DNA of 64,000 bases. It comes from Bidens hawaiensis. Taxonomy: Eukaryota > Streptophyta > Magnoliopsida > Asterales > Asteraceae. The notes below the pieces were generated by a model that was given only the letters and a program-made list of their open reading frames with translations, was not told where the DNA came from and made no database searches. The stretch lies in contig JAIQDT010001740.1 in assembly GCA_021521415.1 (NCBI GenBank), positions 46,079-110,078 on the forward strand, given 5' to 3'. Made by a program: the position numbers and the translations under genes. Position 1 is the first letter of the stretch; each line of letters starts with the position of its first letter. Below, in pieces: positions 34,266-46,059 of the stretch.

Positions 34266-37200
34266 ATATGATGGCGTATGCTTCTTAGGGCTTGTAGTTG
34301 AGATTTATTTAACTCTAATTATTTAACTTTGCAACTTATTATATTATCGCATACATGGAGTTAAGTTTTGTATAAAACAGATATGTCATCTGCTTCTTAG
34401 GGATTCTAATTCAGATAATTTTGAAACTGCTCAACCGATAATTATTCATTTATGAAAATACTCCCGATTTCTCCATTGACTTCAAAAATGCCTCTTTGGT
34501 CACCGGATTTGTGAGTATATCGGCTACCTGTTCCTTCGATCTGCAATGCTCCATAACAGTTGCCCCATCCTTCACAAAAAATGCAGACTTCACGTACAAT
34601 TGACAGACGTTCCTGCCCGTTGTGCTGCTATGGGCCTATGGCCACCATTAAACGGCTTGTATCCATCTTAGCAATTGTGGCGTATACTTCTATGTAGTTG
34701 ACACCGTATACTTGACCGTAGTCTTGCGCCACCAAACGGGCCTTGAATTAGTCAGCTTCACCAAGTTAAATAAGCTTAGTTTTAGTTTTAGTTTTGTATA
34801 CCTATTTTCCCCCTACACATTTTGCTCCCTTTGGTAGTCCAACCAAATCCCACGTCAGATTTCTTTCTATGGATTTGTTTTTTTTTCATCCATGGCAGTT
34901 CTCCATTTGACACTGTTTATTGCTTTGCGGTATGTCGAGGACCATATTGAAGTATTAAACATCTTCTATGGTATTTACCTCATTTTCATATATAGCTTTC
35001 ATCTCAGTTAAATAGTCTCGTAAGTAAACTGGTGGTCTTCTGTTTCTACCCTCCCTTGCTCCTGAACTACTTGACTTGTTGACACCAATAACAACAGGAT
35101 CGTTTCGTAATTGCTCACCTTCAGTTTCATCACCATTTTCGTATTCATCTTCCGTATCTGTTTTGTCACCAAAATCTTCAGTATCACCCCACGTTAGTTT
35201 TGCTTTAACATCGGCTTCATCAGCTCCGCATTCCTATGCTTTATTTTCTTCAAAGATTACATCTTTGCTTGCTATATCCTTCTTTGTAAGTGGATTAAGC
35301 TGCCTGTATTCTTTTGATTCTTCGCTAACCCTAGTCAAGATACAAAGCACATTTTTATCATCCAAGTTAGCGCGCTTTTATTTTTGTATATGAACGTGTG
35401 CAAGACATTCCCAAACCCGGAGATGTTCTACTGTTGGTTTGGTACCACTCCAAGCCTCTTCCGGAGTAGCATATTTAAGAGCTTTCGTTCGACACCTATT
35501 CAAAACATAGTAAGTCCACACAACTACTTCAGCTCAAAGAGTTTCTAGTACCCCTTTTGCAGCCAAAAGGGTCACCACCATGTTCATCACTGTTCTATTC
35601 TTGCACTCGGCAACACCATTCTGTTGTGGGGTGAAACGTGTTGTCAACTGTCTTCGAATACCTTGTTCCTTCCAAAAATGATTAGACAGTTTGGAGGTAA
35701 ACTCCCCTCCTCAATTGGTCCGAAGGCCTTTAATGACTTTACCGGTCTCAACTTCCACCTTGCTTTTTCAACTCCGACACATAGCAAACATCTTGTATAA
35801 CATAAGCAGTACTGCCAATGGATAGTTTTACATTTCCTTTACCTCCCACATTCATCCTTGTGCTGTTACCCACTTACCCAGTCTAACTGAGTGAGTAAAG
35901 GGCAGATCCAAAGTGATGAATTTTTTGTCACTAGACATGTGGCTTGAGCGTCCTGAGTCTAAGAACCACAAATGACTCCTTTGTGTTTCATCAGACTGTG
36001 CCACAAATATCATTTCATCTTCACCGACATCTGCCATCAACATTAAGTCTTCATTTCATTAAAACCTGCAAAGTTTGCCTCCTTCTCTTATGGATATTCA
36101 TACGAAAAATGTCCAAGTTTATGACACCTGTAACATTCAATAGTTTCTTTGTTGAATGATGATCTTCCTTGGCCTCTACCTCTTCCCCTTGGACTTGACC
36201 TTCCTCGACCTCGACCACAATTACTTGAACCATCGTCATGATTCACTTTTAATACCTATGATCTCATGATTTTGTATGAAGTAGATGTCATCTGCTTCTT
36301 AGGACTTCTAATTCGGATTATTTGACATTGCAAGTAACTATCTCACACGTCCAGATACGTGTGTTAATAATTTGATATGATTTATTTTTTGCTATAATCT
36401 CATTAATTCTATGAATATGATGTTATCTGCTTCCTATGGTTTCTAATTCAGATTATTTGACTTTGCAGTCAACCATCATACAGTTCCAGTTACGTTTTGT
36501 GTTGATTTGATTTTGTTACATGCTATAATCTCATGTAATTGTATGAACATGATGTCATCTGCTTATTATTTGAGTATGCAAGTAACCATCGCACACTTCC
36601 AGTTGCATTTTGTATTGATTTGATTTAATTATATATTATAATCTCACGAATTCTTATGAATATGATGTTATCTGCTTTCTAGGGCTTCTATTCAGATTAT
36701 TTGACATTGCAAGTAGCCATCGTACACTTCCAGTTACATTATGATGACATCTGCTTCTTAGGGCTTCTAGTTTGGATTAGTTGACTTTGCAAGTAGCTAT
36801 TGAGCACTTTCAGTTACATTGTGTTGATTTAAAATAGGTAATATGCTACCTTGTGAAATTATATGAATATGATGGCATCTGCTTCTTAGGGCTTCTAGTT
36901 CAGATTATTTAGCTTTGCAAGTGACCATCATGCACTTCGGGTATCATTTTGTGTTGATTTAATTTAATAAGTGCTATAATCTAATGAAGTTGTCTGAATA
37001 TAATGGCATCTGCTTCGTAGGACTTCTAATATAGATTAAATGACTTTGCAAGTAACCATACAACACTTCCAATTACGTTTTGTTGATTTGGTTTCGTTAT
37101 ATGCTATAATATCATGAAATTGTATGAATATGATGTCATCTTCTATCTAGAGCTTCTAGTTCAGATTACTTAACTTTGCAAGCAGCCATCGCAATGCGTT
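34266..37200. repeat. Tandem repeats in the 5' UTR intron, split by copia
   Basis: About ten diverged copies of a unit of roughly 75-150 bp, built on GATGTCATCTGCTTCTTAGG, GCTTCTAATTCAGATTATTTGAC, TTTGCAAGTAACCATC, CACTTCCAGTTAC and TTGATTTGATT. One and a half units lie at 34,266-34,440 and the rest at 36,270-37,200, with the copia remnant between. The repeats therefore existed before the copia insertion, or expanded later on one side. Confidence 0.8.
34450..36240 (-). pseudogene. Ty1/copia pol remnant in the host intron
   Basis: Minus-strand fragments in copia order. A gag zinc knuckle (CYRCHKLGHFSYE, near 36,125) is followed by protease (LWFLDSGRSSHMS, near 35,950; SG replaces the usual SGCS/N context), then integrase (TRFTPQQNGVAECKNRTV, near 35,620, with a stop shortly after) and the integrase-RT linker (NRRPPVYLRDYL, near 35,030). 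The start of RT follows (ARLVAQDYGQVYGVNY, near 34,720), then an internal deletion, and the RNase H end (KSAFFVKDGAT, RSKEQVADILT, near 34,500-34,600). There are many stops and shifts, so it is inactive. It is antisense to the host gene. No LTR pair was recognised. Confidence 0.85.
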
Positions 37201-37406
37201 AATATGATATCATCTCTATCTCCTTCTGGATTTATATACCATATCGTAAATAAAACAGTAATTTAGGGAAATAATCAACATTATCCATTTTAAGGGTTCT
37301 TGTCTCTCAACAACTAGACTTCATAGAATAATGTTTTGAGATTTTGAATTTTTCTGATTTATGTACCTTGAATCTTTCTTTTCTTAGCAGGAAGTTGTGT
37401 CTTGTG

Positions 37407-39192
37407 ATGTCGAGGCCAGTGCTATTGGTTTCATTGCTATTGCTGATGGTGTTCACTTCTCAGTTTGAGTGGAATCAACCCCTTGTAAATGAGGTTGAAG
37501 CTAGGCCAGTGGCTCTTTCAGAAAAGCAGCAATATATGTTAGAAAGGGAAGAAACTGTCAAAGAGAAGGTAAGGTCCTCTTCCTACGTTATGTCTTGGAC
37601 TCTTGGTTAAGAAAGTGTTTTGCTCTTTGATTTTTCTAGATTAGTGCAGTTTAGGTTTTCATGAATTCATAGCTGTCCATAAATATTATAAAAACTGTTG
37701 ACGCTGATTGTGAATGTTAATTGTAATGCTCACTTTAGATTTAACCTCACTGCTTCAAGATACATGTGAATATATGAAAATGAAACATAGAACATTAAAC
37801 GCCAAGTAGTGACTACAAAATGAAATTGTCAAATTGTTGCTCTTTTAATGTACATGCTTCATTGTAATAGCGTGTGATACTGTTTTTCTGCCACTCTGCC
37901 ACAATTCTAGGTTTTTATGTTGTATTATTTAGATTTTATAGGTAGCTCCAAAATGGTAACTGATGCGTCTATGATAGAGGTTGCTTATGACTACACCAGC
38001 TAGTTTAAGATGGACCATACATCATTAATCATGCAATAACAGTTTTATGCAAATGTTTAACAGCTAAAACATTTGCATAAAATTTGATTTGATGCATATC
38101 TAGTTTTGGAAATCGACTTGAACTCACCTCTCGTTAGAGGACCTATAACTCAATTCCTTGCTAAAGTCTTGAAACCAAACACCTTACCCTAACTTGTACT
38201 AGTCGAATGCATGATATAATAGTATAATACCATAATCAATCTCTAACTAGGTTTTACGAATCCTGACTAGACATTAGGTAAGAACTAGGGGTGTGCGTGA
38301 AACCGGAAAAACCAAAAAAAAAACCGAACCGAAACAAAATCAATGGTTTGGTTATATCAGTATATGTTTTTGTATAAACCGAACTTACGGCTCGGTTTAG
38401 TTTTGCGTGTAATAAAAATCGAAATAAACGAACCAAATTTATAGATTTACCTTTTTTGTTTTAAGTAATATATAAGAATTTAATAGATATGTAACTTAAA
38501 TATTTTAGCCCAAATGTATAACAATAAGTTATCAATTAACAAAGTTATTTAGGCCCAAATTTATTATTTTGGCGATCTTCTTTTTCAGCCCAAAATTTTC
38601 AAGTTCAAATGGCGAAACCTTTCCTAAATGGATCCCAAACCTAAACCGTGCCCCCCCCCCCCCACCACCACCACCACCACCTCCCTCCCAGCGGTAGTAA
38701 GAACCCATAATAATTCCCACCACACACTGAGATGAGACGTAGTATTTCCTATTTGTTTACTCAGTGGAACACAGACTGTTCTGCTTTAGTTTATTTACCA
38801 CGAAATGGGTCAATATAAAAAAATCATATTTCTTTTAAAATTAATAATATTATGAAATTTGAAGGGGTAGACATGAAGTTTTAAAATATTTTTAAGGTAT
38901 ATATGAAATTAATCCTAATTTTGAGGACAACAAAGATACACATTAAGAAGGAAATATAAAAAGAAGAATGAATCCTTATCAAACAGTATGTTTTAGTAAA
39001 TCATCTAGAAAAGCAACAATTTCTCTACACTTCATTCACATCTTATATCCAAACAACTTATTAATTATCTTGTGATTGCAGATAATTCTTTCCCAAGAGA
39101 AGCAAATTCAGAAACTTAAAACACTTGTGCAGAGTCTTGAACAACAGTTACTGGCATGCAAGGGCAAAGATGACGTTCTGAATGACACTTAG
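37407..39192 (+). CDS. Small signal-anchor/coiled-coil protein, two coding exons
   Basis: Host gene of 90 codons: exon 37,391-37,568 (ATG 37,407) and exon 39,082-39,192, joined in phase 0 across GTAAGG...TTGCAG. The product begins MSRPVLLVSLLLLMVFTSQFEW, a hydrophobic N-terminal segment suited to a signal peptide or anchor. A short linker follows, then a heptad-rich coiled coil (LSEKQQYMLEREETVKEK joined to IILSQEKQIQKLKTLVQSLE), and it ends DVLNDT. I recognise it as like the small Arabidopsis protein At5g06265 (annotated as hyaluronan-mediated-motility-receptor-like); its function is unknown. Its position between the TLDc gene and the GIR1-like gene supports this. The coding exons are clean, while both introns hold transposon sequence. 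Further splicing in the 3' UTR (GTTTGTAAGTAAT near 39,260) is possible. Confidence 0.8.
38285..38465. mobile_element. Truncated hAT-like end in the coding intron
   Basis: CTAGGGGTGTGCGTGAAACCGG followed by repeated AACCGAA motifs looks like one end of the family found complete at 40,017-40,511. No matching second end is visible. Confidence 0.45.
38650..38690. repeat. Poly-C run plus CCA microsatellite
   Basis: Fourteen or so C residues followed by (ACC)n. The minus-strand frame across it is a glycine-run artefact. Confidence 0.9.
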
Positions 39193-39880
39193 GCTCTTTA
39201 ACCGAACTACTAGCAGATCTAAATCATAACCAGATCATGGAGTGATCAACACTGCTATCAGTTTGTAAGTAATATTCTGTGTATATTTTCATCACAAATT
39301 TCTTGTGATTAATTCCAACTTTAACCTTATGCATAAACAGGTATCAGTGGAGTTAACTTTGAACTATAATAACCATGTACTTTAAAAACAGGTTAGTCAT
39401 CAACCATAACTCATAAATTGTAATATTAACACTACATTAATATTAATAGTTGCCTGCCTGTTACTCTTGTGTGTACTTAAAGAGTTTTACCTGTACACAT
39501 TCATGCTTCCATCTATCGTATGAACTTATTTATACATCTATCGCGAACACCTACATATTTACCATTAGTATACCAATGCCATCAAGCCATCCAATGAAAA
39601 TTTGCCACGTCATCACATTTGGCGGCTTGGCACTGATCTTACGGCGTAGGGTGCAAAATCAATAAGGGTTGGGAAGCATGTCGAGCTATAATTGGTTTTA
39701 TACCTTTAACAAAGTTAAATTGAATAATTTTAAACATGAAAGATTATTTTCTCATCTTTCCCTAAAACATACAAGGTTGATGAATCTAAGTGATATTGTG
39801 ATAAAGACTTATTATATTGTTTATACTTTATACTTCAAAAATGATTTTTAGTCCTCCCTCACCACGGTTTGGTCGCCAGT

Positions 39881-39990
39881 TTCGACTGGTAAGTGGCCGG
39901 AAAAAAAACGGTTTCTCGTTTCGACTGGTAAGTGGCCGGAAAAAAACGGTTTCTCGTTTCGACTGGTAAGTGGCCGGAAAAAAACAAACC
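39881..39990. repeat. Three 38-bp tandem repeats
   Basis: TTCGACTGGTAAGTGGCCGG followed by an A-run and CGGTTTCTCGT, repeated three times at 38-39 base spacing, just before a MITE. Confidence 0.9.
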
Positions 39991-40016
39991 GGAGCATAAA
40001 TCAACTAATTTGTGGT

Positions 40017-40511
40017 GAGGGTGTGCGTGGTGCGGCTCGGTGCACTTTTCGGCTAAAACAAAACCGAAAACCAAAATTTGGTTTTGGAGGTTTTGAAACC
40101 GTTCGGTTTCAGTTTTTTCGGTTTCGTTGGTTTCGGTTCGATTTTGGTTTTTGCCATTTGATATTGATAATTTTAGGCTTAAAAACAATTTGGCAAAAAA
40201 ATAATGAATGTATGTATAAATAATTTTGTTAATTGTAAAATAACACTATTATTCATTTGATTAAAATATTTGAGTTGCATATTTATTAAATTCTTATAAA
40301 TTACTTAATATAAAATATATAAGAGAACAAAAATTTTGGGATTCGGTTCGGTTCGGCTTTTTCAGTTTTTATCACACGCAAAACCAAAACCAAATCGTTA
40401 GTTCGGTTTTTACGAAAACAAAAAACCAAACTATTGGTTTTTGTTTCGGTTCGGTTTTTTTGGTTTGAATATTTTGGTTAAGGATCTGTTCTTTCGATTT
40501 CTTGCACACCC
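40017..40511. mobile_element. hAT-type MITE, TSD within TAATTTGTGGT
   Basis: About 495 bp. It starts GAGGGTGTGCGTGG and ends TTGCACACCC, so ends are inverted over about 9 bases. The same 11 bases TAATTTGTGGT flank both sides (40,006-40,016 and 40,512-40,522); an 8-bp hAT duplication falls within them. Both arms repeat GGTTTCGGTT/AACCGAA motifs. No gene inside. Confidence 0.8.
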
Positions 40512-40522
40512 TAATTTGTGGT

Positions 40523-41594
40523 ATTTAAATGTAACAACTATATTGTTCTAGGTTTATATCCTAAGTCCTAACAACCTATATATAAATTATCTGATGATAT
40601 ACGGCCAACGATAAAACAAACTAGCAGCATGATGAGGGCCCAATAAACCCAAACCTTTTGTAACTCTGTTTAGTTTGGTTTGATCATAAATTTCAATGGT
40701 TTGATTGTCGTAATAAAGATAAAAACCGTTACTAACAATTTGAACTAAAACTGTACACACCGTCAAATCGAACCATATTGGTTATTGACCTTCTCATTAA
40801 AAAAGTAAAAGCGCTTTGATGATTTGATCTTCTCATATTGGAAATAGAACTCAGATCAGTTGAATTAGGTGGCCTTCTTTATCAGATAGTAATGCTAATT
40901 TTAATAAAGTTAAATTTCCTCTCAATGATAAGGATTTTGCTTTGCAAGAGATGATATGGTTTCCAAAAATATCTATCACCAGTCACCAGTTTTTTACAAG
41001 GTTTCATATTGGCTCCCATGGCGAGGTGATAGAAGCCGATTCGAAATGGCTAATCTTCCAAGATAGTGACCCTTTGAGCGGGTTAGACTCCAATGAAATA
41101 GAGAGAACAAGACATAATTTACTTCATAATTTTATGCTTAACTAATTTATAAACTTGCAATGCCATTTATAGGCTACATGAAAGAAATGGTAAAACCAAC
41201 ATGTGCATGAACTAAACCACTAACTTAAGATAACTTCCCACTAACATAAAACAAATAAACTAGTAAAGATATTGAAGTAAACTAATTAGTTGCATGGAAG
41301 ACTAGAATGTGGGCACGTATCACGAGGCCAAGATAGTTAGAAGGAAAGTGACCTCTTTGGTGACGTAAAAATCTTTGCCACGTTATTAGTGGTATCCCCG
41401 TCGACTCCAACCCCAATAGATCTACTTTCGTCAAGTTTGACTTATAAACCTGAGATTAAAAGCACACGTGAGAAAATTTTGAGTTGACTAGTGTCCGATA
41501 ATATTTAAGTCATCATCATAAAAGAGATGAGAGAGTGCTAGTCTATTGTTCGACTTGATGACATGAAAAATCAATCCATTAACCTCGTAAGATG
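40523..41594. other. Intergenic sequence, nothing recognised
   Basis: A plus-strand frame at 40,942-41,145 codes for 67 residues with no domain I know and no clear splice or promoter context. I do not call it a gene. Confidence 0.5.
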
Positions 41595-41597
41595 TTA

Positions 41598-42040
41598 GAG
41601 CATTCACAACCCATTCTATACCATATATCCATATATATTATATAATTATACTAAAAATCACTGTATTTTCTCTCTCATGTTTAATTAAATAATACATTTT
41701 ATACCTTTATATTATCTTTTCTCTCTCTTTCACTCACAACCACTTTTAGAAAATATTAAAATATTATAAGGTATGATCAGTGAATCCCCAAATTTAACTT
41801 TCCAATATAACATTTTCTCACTCCTCTACTCACAACCACTCATACCAATACCATATAATTTACAAAAGTCTCTCACACAAATATTTAAAACACCGAAATA
41901 TAAGTAACCACCTAAGATATTTATAAAACATAATTAAAAATATTGTAAATATAAATTGAGGCTTTTATTATACAATGTGGCATTAAAAAACTTGTGTTGG
42001 AAAATGCAACATATTAATTGTTTGGTAAGGTTGCTTGCTC
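41598..42040. mobile_element. Harbinger/Tourist-like MITE, TSD TTA
   Basis: 443 bp between TTA trinucleotides (41,595-41,597 and 42,041-42,043). Ends are imperfect inverted repeats (GAGCATTCACAACC against GAGCAAGCAACC). AT-rich interior, no coding frame. A 3-bp TTA target and GAGCATNCACAA ends are typical of plant PIF/Harbinger MITEs. Confidence 0.7.
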
Positions 42041-42043
42041 TTA

Positions 42044-43630
42044 AGCATCATCTATTTAAGATTATTTATTGGTGTTTTAATTATCATTTATTATATTACC
42101 TATGAAGACAATGTATAACAAAATTAGGTCAAAAGGTTAGGATCACATTATTGGTGAGTTGATAAATAAAAATAATAAATAAATAATGGGAGTTTAAAAC
42201 AATTGTGTTAAATGATTTGCTACGTGGGTTGGCGGGTAAAACACAAGAATAAAATAAGACCCATACATGATACAAATTTTAACACGTTAAAATGAGCATA
42301 GCATGTTTAACTCAATTTGTTTACACACTAATACTTTAAAATTATATAATAATATACAACCTGAAATATAAAAGTATATGAAAATAGTTGTATTTAAACA
42401 ATAAAAATTGATGCTTTTCTATTTTATCTTTTAAACTTTGACATAAAATATCTATTTTGTTTAATATGACCGATTAAATTTTACGGAAATAAACAAATTA
42501 ATTTGTGAACCGTCATGCTCACTTAAATATAAAACGTGTAGCTGAATGTATTTGTTGGTTCAGTCTGAATGGTGGTGGCAGGATGTGGTGATGCCAGTGG
42601 TGGTGGTGTTGGTGATGGTATGGTGGTGGTGAATGATGGAAATGAAATGAAAAAACAAATAAAAACATGGGACATGTTCCTTGTGAAAGAAAAAAAGAAT
42701 GAAGAAATGATTTTGGGGTGTTTAGAATGAATGAGATTCCTTTAGAAATAAGTGGATTTTATTTCCTTGACCAACCAAACACATTTTTTTTATTATCTCA
42801 TTATGGTTCATTATATTCCGTCTATAGTTGTAATTTTGCATACAAAACACTATCTTAAATATTTTTTCTAATCCAGTTTGATCAACTCATTGTGTGGTAG
42901 AAGATACTCAATCCAACTATAATTATGCATATGATTTCATAAAAATGAACACTCGTTTTGAGTTGAGCATGAAACTTATGCTGAAGATATTAAAAATTTT
43001 ATATCATTATCGGGTATTCAAATACTTTTAGAAGGATTAAAAGGTGTTACATAATAAACTTTAATACACTTGTATGTGCAATATTAGAAATGTGTGAGTG
43101 CATGCGTTCATTTCTGCACGTGAAATTCGATCAAGGAAGTCGTAACAAATATTTCAAAGACGAAAGTTTTTCTCAGTAACCCAGTCTAATGGGTCCCAAA
43201 ACTGGATATATTTGTTTTCAATAAGGAGTTGTTTTAATGATTTCTAGTAACATACTCTACCTTTGATCTTGGTTACACTTTTTGATGACTAAGTTTTAAA
43301 TACATGCTGAATGATTCAAAGACTCTCTCTTAATTATTATCAATCTCCTAAATGGTTACCTTTGATCTTGGTTACCTTTGATCTTATTAATTCAGTATTA
43401 GATTATTAAATAGCTCCTAAATGTGTCCAAATGGATGAGTCAATGTACTATTTTAATATGGATCAACGTAAGGTCACGGTTAAGTTTTTTTGGCCATTTA
43501 TATGTTGTATATTTCCTTTGTTAACTTTATTGTTAATTTAATAGTGTTACTTTTAAATATAGTAACTTACGATGCGTTAACCAGTAGAAAGTATCTCTAA
43601 CACATTTAATATGTTTCATATTAACCCAAC
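42044..43630. other. AT-rich intergenic sequence
   Basis: No gene recognised. A GGTGGT-rich patch lies at 42,565-42,640, and 42,715-42,785 (GGAAT/ATTCC-type sequence) may be a degraded MITE end. The last bases, CCAAC, adjoin the Tat LTR. Confidence 0.5.
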
Positions 43631-44623
43631 TGAAGAAACACTAACCGGACCCTGGGCAGATTACGGATAACCTGGGGGTTAGATAGATGTTTCCCACGAG
43701 GGGTTAGACCCGGTAAAGATGGTTCTTCTGATAACCTGCAAAACAGACACCGTGAGCTTGTCACTGAGAAGGGGGGGGGGGGTTCCTCCTTGTGACCACC
43801 CTCCGGCGTGAGAATCAGACTAGATTGCTCTTTAAATATAAATGTATATTAAGAGATTGCTAGAGCAGATATCAGGTATATTATGATGATAATATGATAA
43901 GATATGATAGTAATGTGATGGTCATACCATTTGTGGTATTTATAGCCGAAGGTAGGTTTCCAAGGAGGTGTGGCCTGCTGAATAGTATTCCTGTTCAACC
44001 AATAGTGGCCTACGCACGTGCCCTGCTGGTAGTTGGTGGGTAGGCAGCGGCTGATAGTGACCAGGCCTGCTGTGTACTATTCCTTTTCCACCAACTGCCG
44101 GCTATGCATGTGGTATGACAGGAGTTGGTGAGTAGGCAGCGGCTAATAGTGACATACAGTACAGGAGCATGCTGCTCGCCATACTGTTGTCAATAAGCTG
44201 TCGTATCTTTAGTCAGATCTTTTGCCCATACCTCGTCAGGTACAGTACAGAAGATCTTCCCGTATCGTACGGACTGGCTTATTTGGGCGGGAGTATTCCC
44301 CCTCCCGCCCTTGTGCGGGATTGTTCCCGGCTTTGCTCATTCCTTCAGGTGACACTGAGTGATTGAGAGCTAAGTGCCTTGTGCGTGTAGCCTTGCTGCG
44401 CGGGTGGCCTTCCCTGATGGCTTGTATCCGCAACTGCGGGAACAGGCAGAGTCCTTCACCATTGGGAGGCATTTCCTGCGGGAACAGCTTGCGTACTGCG
44501 CGTAAGGACGTCACGTCTCTGAGCATGGTTGGTCCTGCGGATCCAGTTGGTTTCTGCGCAGACGTCCCTTTTCAAGGTGAGTCTTGCGGGTCCAACTGGG
44601 CTCTGCTGGGACCTACCTCTTCA
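43631..44623 (-). repeat. 3' LTR of the Tat element
   Basis: 993 bp, TGAAGAAACACTAACC to CCTACCTCTTCA on the plus strand. Compared with the right LTR it has a 12-G instead of a 7-G run (at 43,771) and a few transitions (for example CCCTGGGC/CCCCGGGC, GCATGTGG/GCACGTGG). A minus-strand TATA (GGCTATAAATACC, near 43,945) is shared by both LTRs. Open frames within it recur identically in the other LTR and are not genes. Confidence 0.95.
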
Positions 44624-44645
44624 AGTCCCCCCAGTCCAATGTTCT
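44624..44645 (-). promoter_or_regulatory. Probable polypurine tract
   Basis: On the minus strand the stretch just before the 3' LTR reads GGACTGGGGGGACT, the purine-rich primer site expected there. Confidence 0.7.
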
Positions 44646-45016
44646 TCTCATGAGTGTTTAATAAAGTGAGGTGAACTTTTGGACTTAAGCAAAGGGTTTT
44701 GAAAAGGGTTTTTTAAGGTTTTCCATTGGGATTCTTCCCGCGGAAGTCCTTGTCACTTGCAGAAATTCCCGAGTTTCCTGCTTGATCTTTGGGTATGATG
44801 CGGGTAGGTCTGTAACCTCCTCGCAAGTCAGGAGCGTTGAGTCCCACTTATGTGGATTCTTCATGGGGTTTTGGTAGTTTTGAACATAGTGATCAATTAT
44901 GTTAAAACCACCAATTCCATCTTGGAGCTTCCAACAATGTAGTTCTCGACGTTCCCCGCTATGCGGGGATGTTATTTCCGTTTCCGCAAGCATTGCCCAG
45001 AAGATCCTTCTTGGTT
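44646..45016. other. Tat internal segment, open frame of unknown meaning
   Basis: A 111-codon minus-strand frame (44,685-45,020) has no motif I recognise. It may be non-coding element sequence or a scrap of an old ORF. Confidence 0.4.
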
Positions 45017-45587
45017 TCAATTCCCAGCGGAGCGCTAGGTATGTGAAGGGTTTTGCCTTGACACTCTACCCGCGCTCGTCTTACGGTTACTTTACTTCCA
45101 AGGTATTCCTGGCGTCAATTCCCTGCGGGTGCTAGGTATGTGAAGGGTTTTGCCTTAACACTGTACCCGCACCCGTCTTATAGTTACTTGGTTGCCGAGG
45201 TATTCTTGGCTTCAATTCCCTGCGGGTGCTAGGTATGTGAAGGGTTTTGCCTTAACACTGTACCCGCATCCGTCTTACGGTTACTTGGTTGCCAAGTTAT
45301 TCTTGGCTTCAATTCCCTGCGGGTGCTAGGTATGTGAAGGGTTTTGCCTTAACACTGTACCCGCATCCGTCTTACGGTTACTTGGTTGCCAAGTTATTCT
45401 TGGCTTCAATTCCCTGCGGGTGCTAGGTATGTGAAGGGTTTTGCCTTAACACTGTACCCGCATCCGTCTTACGGTTACTTGGTTGCCAAGTTATTCTTGG
45501 CTTCAATTCCCTGCGGGTGCTAGGTATGTGAAGGGTTTTGCCTTAACACTGTACCCGCATCCGTCTTACGGTTACTTGGTTGCCAAG
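45017..45587. repeat. Six 97-bp tandem repeats upstream of the antisense gene
   Basis: Units begin TTCAATTCCCTGCGGGTGCT, continue AGGTATGTGAAGGGTTTTGC and end GGTTACTTGGTTGCCAAG. Starts fall near 45,017, 45,113, 45,211, 45,308, 45,405 and 45,502. The first two are diverged; the last four are almost identical, pointing to recent expansion. Confidence 0.95.
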
Positions 45588-45930
45588 GTAAGGGGTATTT
45601 TCCCGCTTACTTTTTAATCTTTTTGAATTTTGAAATTCGAAGAGTTGGTGAAAGGATAAGAACAGTCCAAACGTCTGAAACGTCGTGCGACGGTTTCTTC
45701 TGACTGTGTCAGGCCGTGCAGGAAGTTATGGTGACGTGACAGTACATGGTCATTCCAGACGCTTTTTCAGGCGCGTGGGCGCGATTTTTCGGGCGTGTGG
45801 CCGCGAAATTAATGGTACGCGTCCTTTCAACAGCTGTTGCCAGCTTGCTTTTCGCCACGTGTCATAGTTTCACTGCACCTTCGATTTCTCTCTCCTCCGC
45901 ATTAAATTCATCGCATTAATTGCGATTAGT

Positions 45931-45940
45931 ATATAAAGGG
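45931..45940 (+). promoter_or_regulatory. TATA box of the antisense gene
   Basis: ATATAAAGGG, about 130 bases before the ATG at 46,060, in good context for a plant RNA polymerase II promoter (GATTAGTATATAAAGG). The sequence that follows (CACTTTCACTCTTCTCTTCATC) is a typical CT-rich leader. Confidence 0.65.
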
Positions 45941-46059
45941 GGAGAGGGTTCTTTGTAATCCACACTTTCACTCTTCTCTTCATCTTCAAAACGATTTCCG
46001 GCGAATACTCATCTTTTAAGTCGAGCATTCCCTTGAAATCGTTTTCTTCTTTCTGCAAG

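Noticed and set aside
38532..38723. Minus-strand frame with a glycine run
   Set aside because: It is a translated poly-C/CCA microsatellite.
40942..41145. 67-codon frame as a small gene
   Set aside because: No recognisable family and no conserved context.
44169..44653. Open frames in the Tat LTRs, identical in both copies (also 52,678-53,171)
   Set aside because: Identity reflects LTR duplication, not coding; no motif or start context supports them.
44685..45020. 111-codon minus-strand frame as the missing Tat integrase end
   Set aside because: No HHCC, DDE or GPY/F motif is present; I cannot link it to pol.
45017..45587. CRISPR-like array of regular repeats
   Set aside because: The 97-bp units are contiguous with no unique spacers, and the DNA is plant nuclear.
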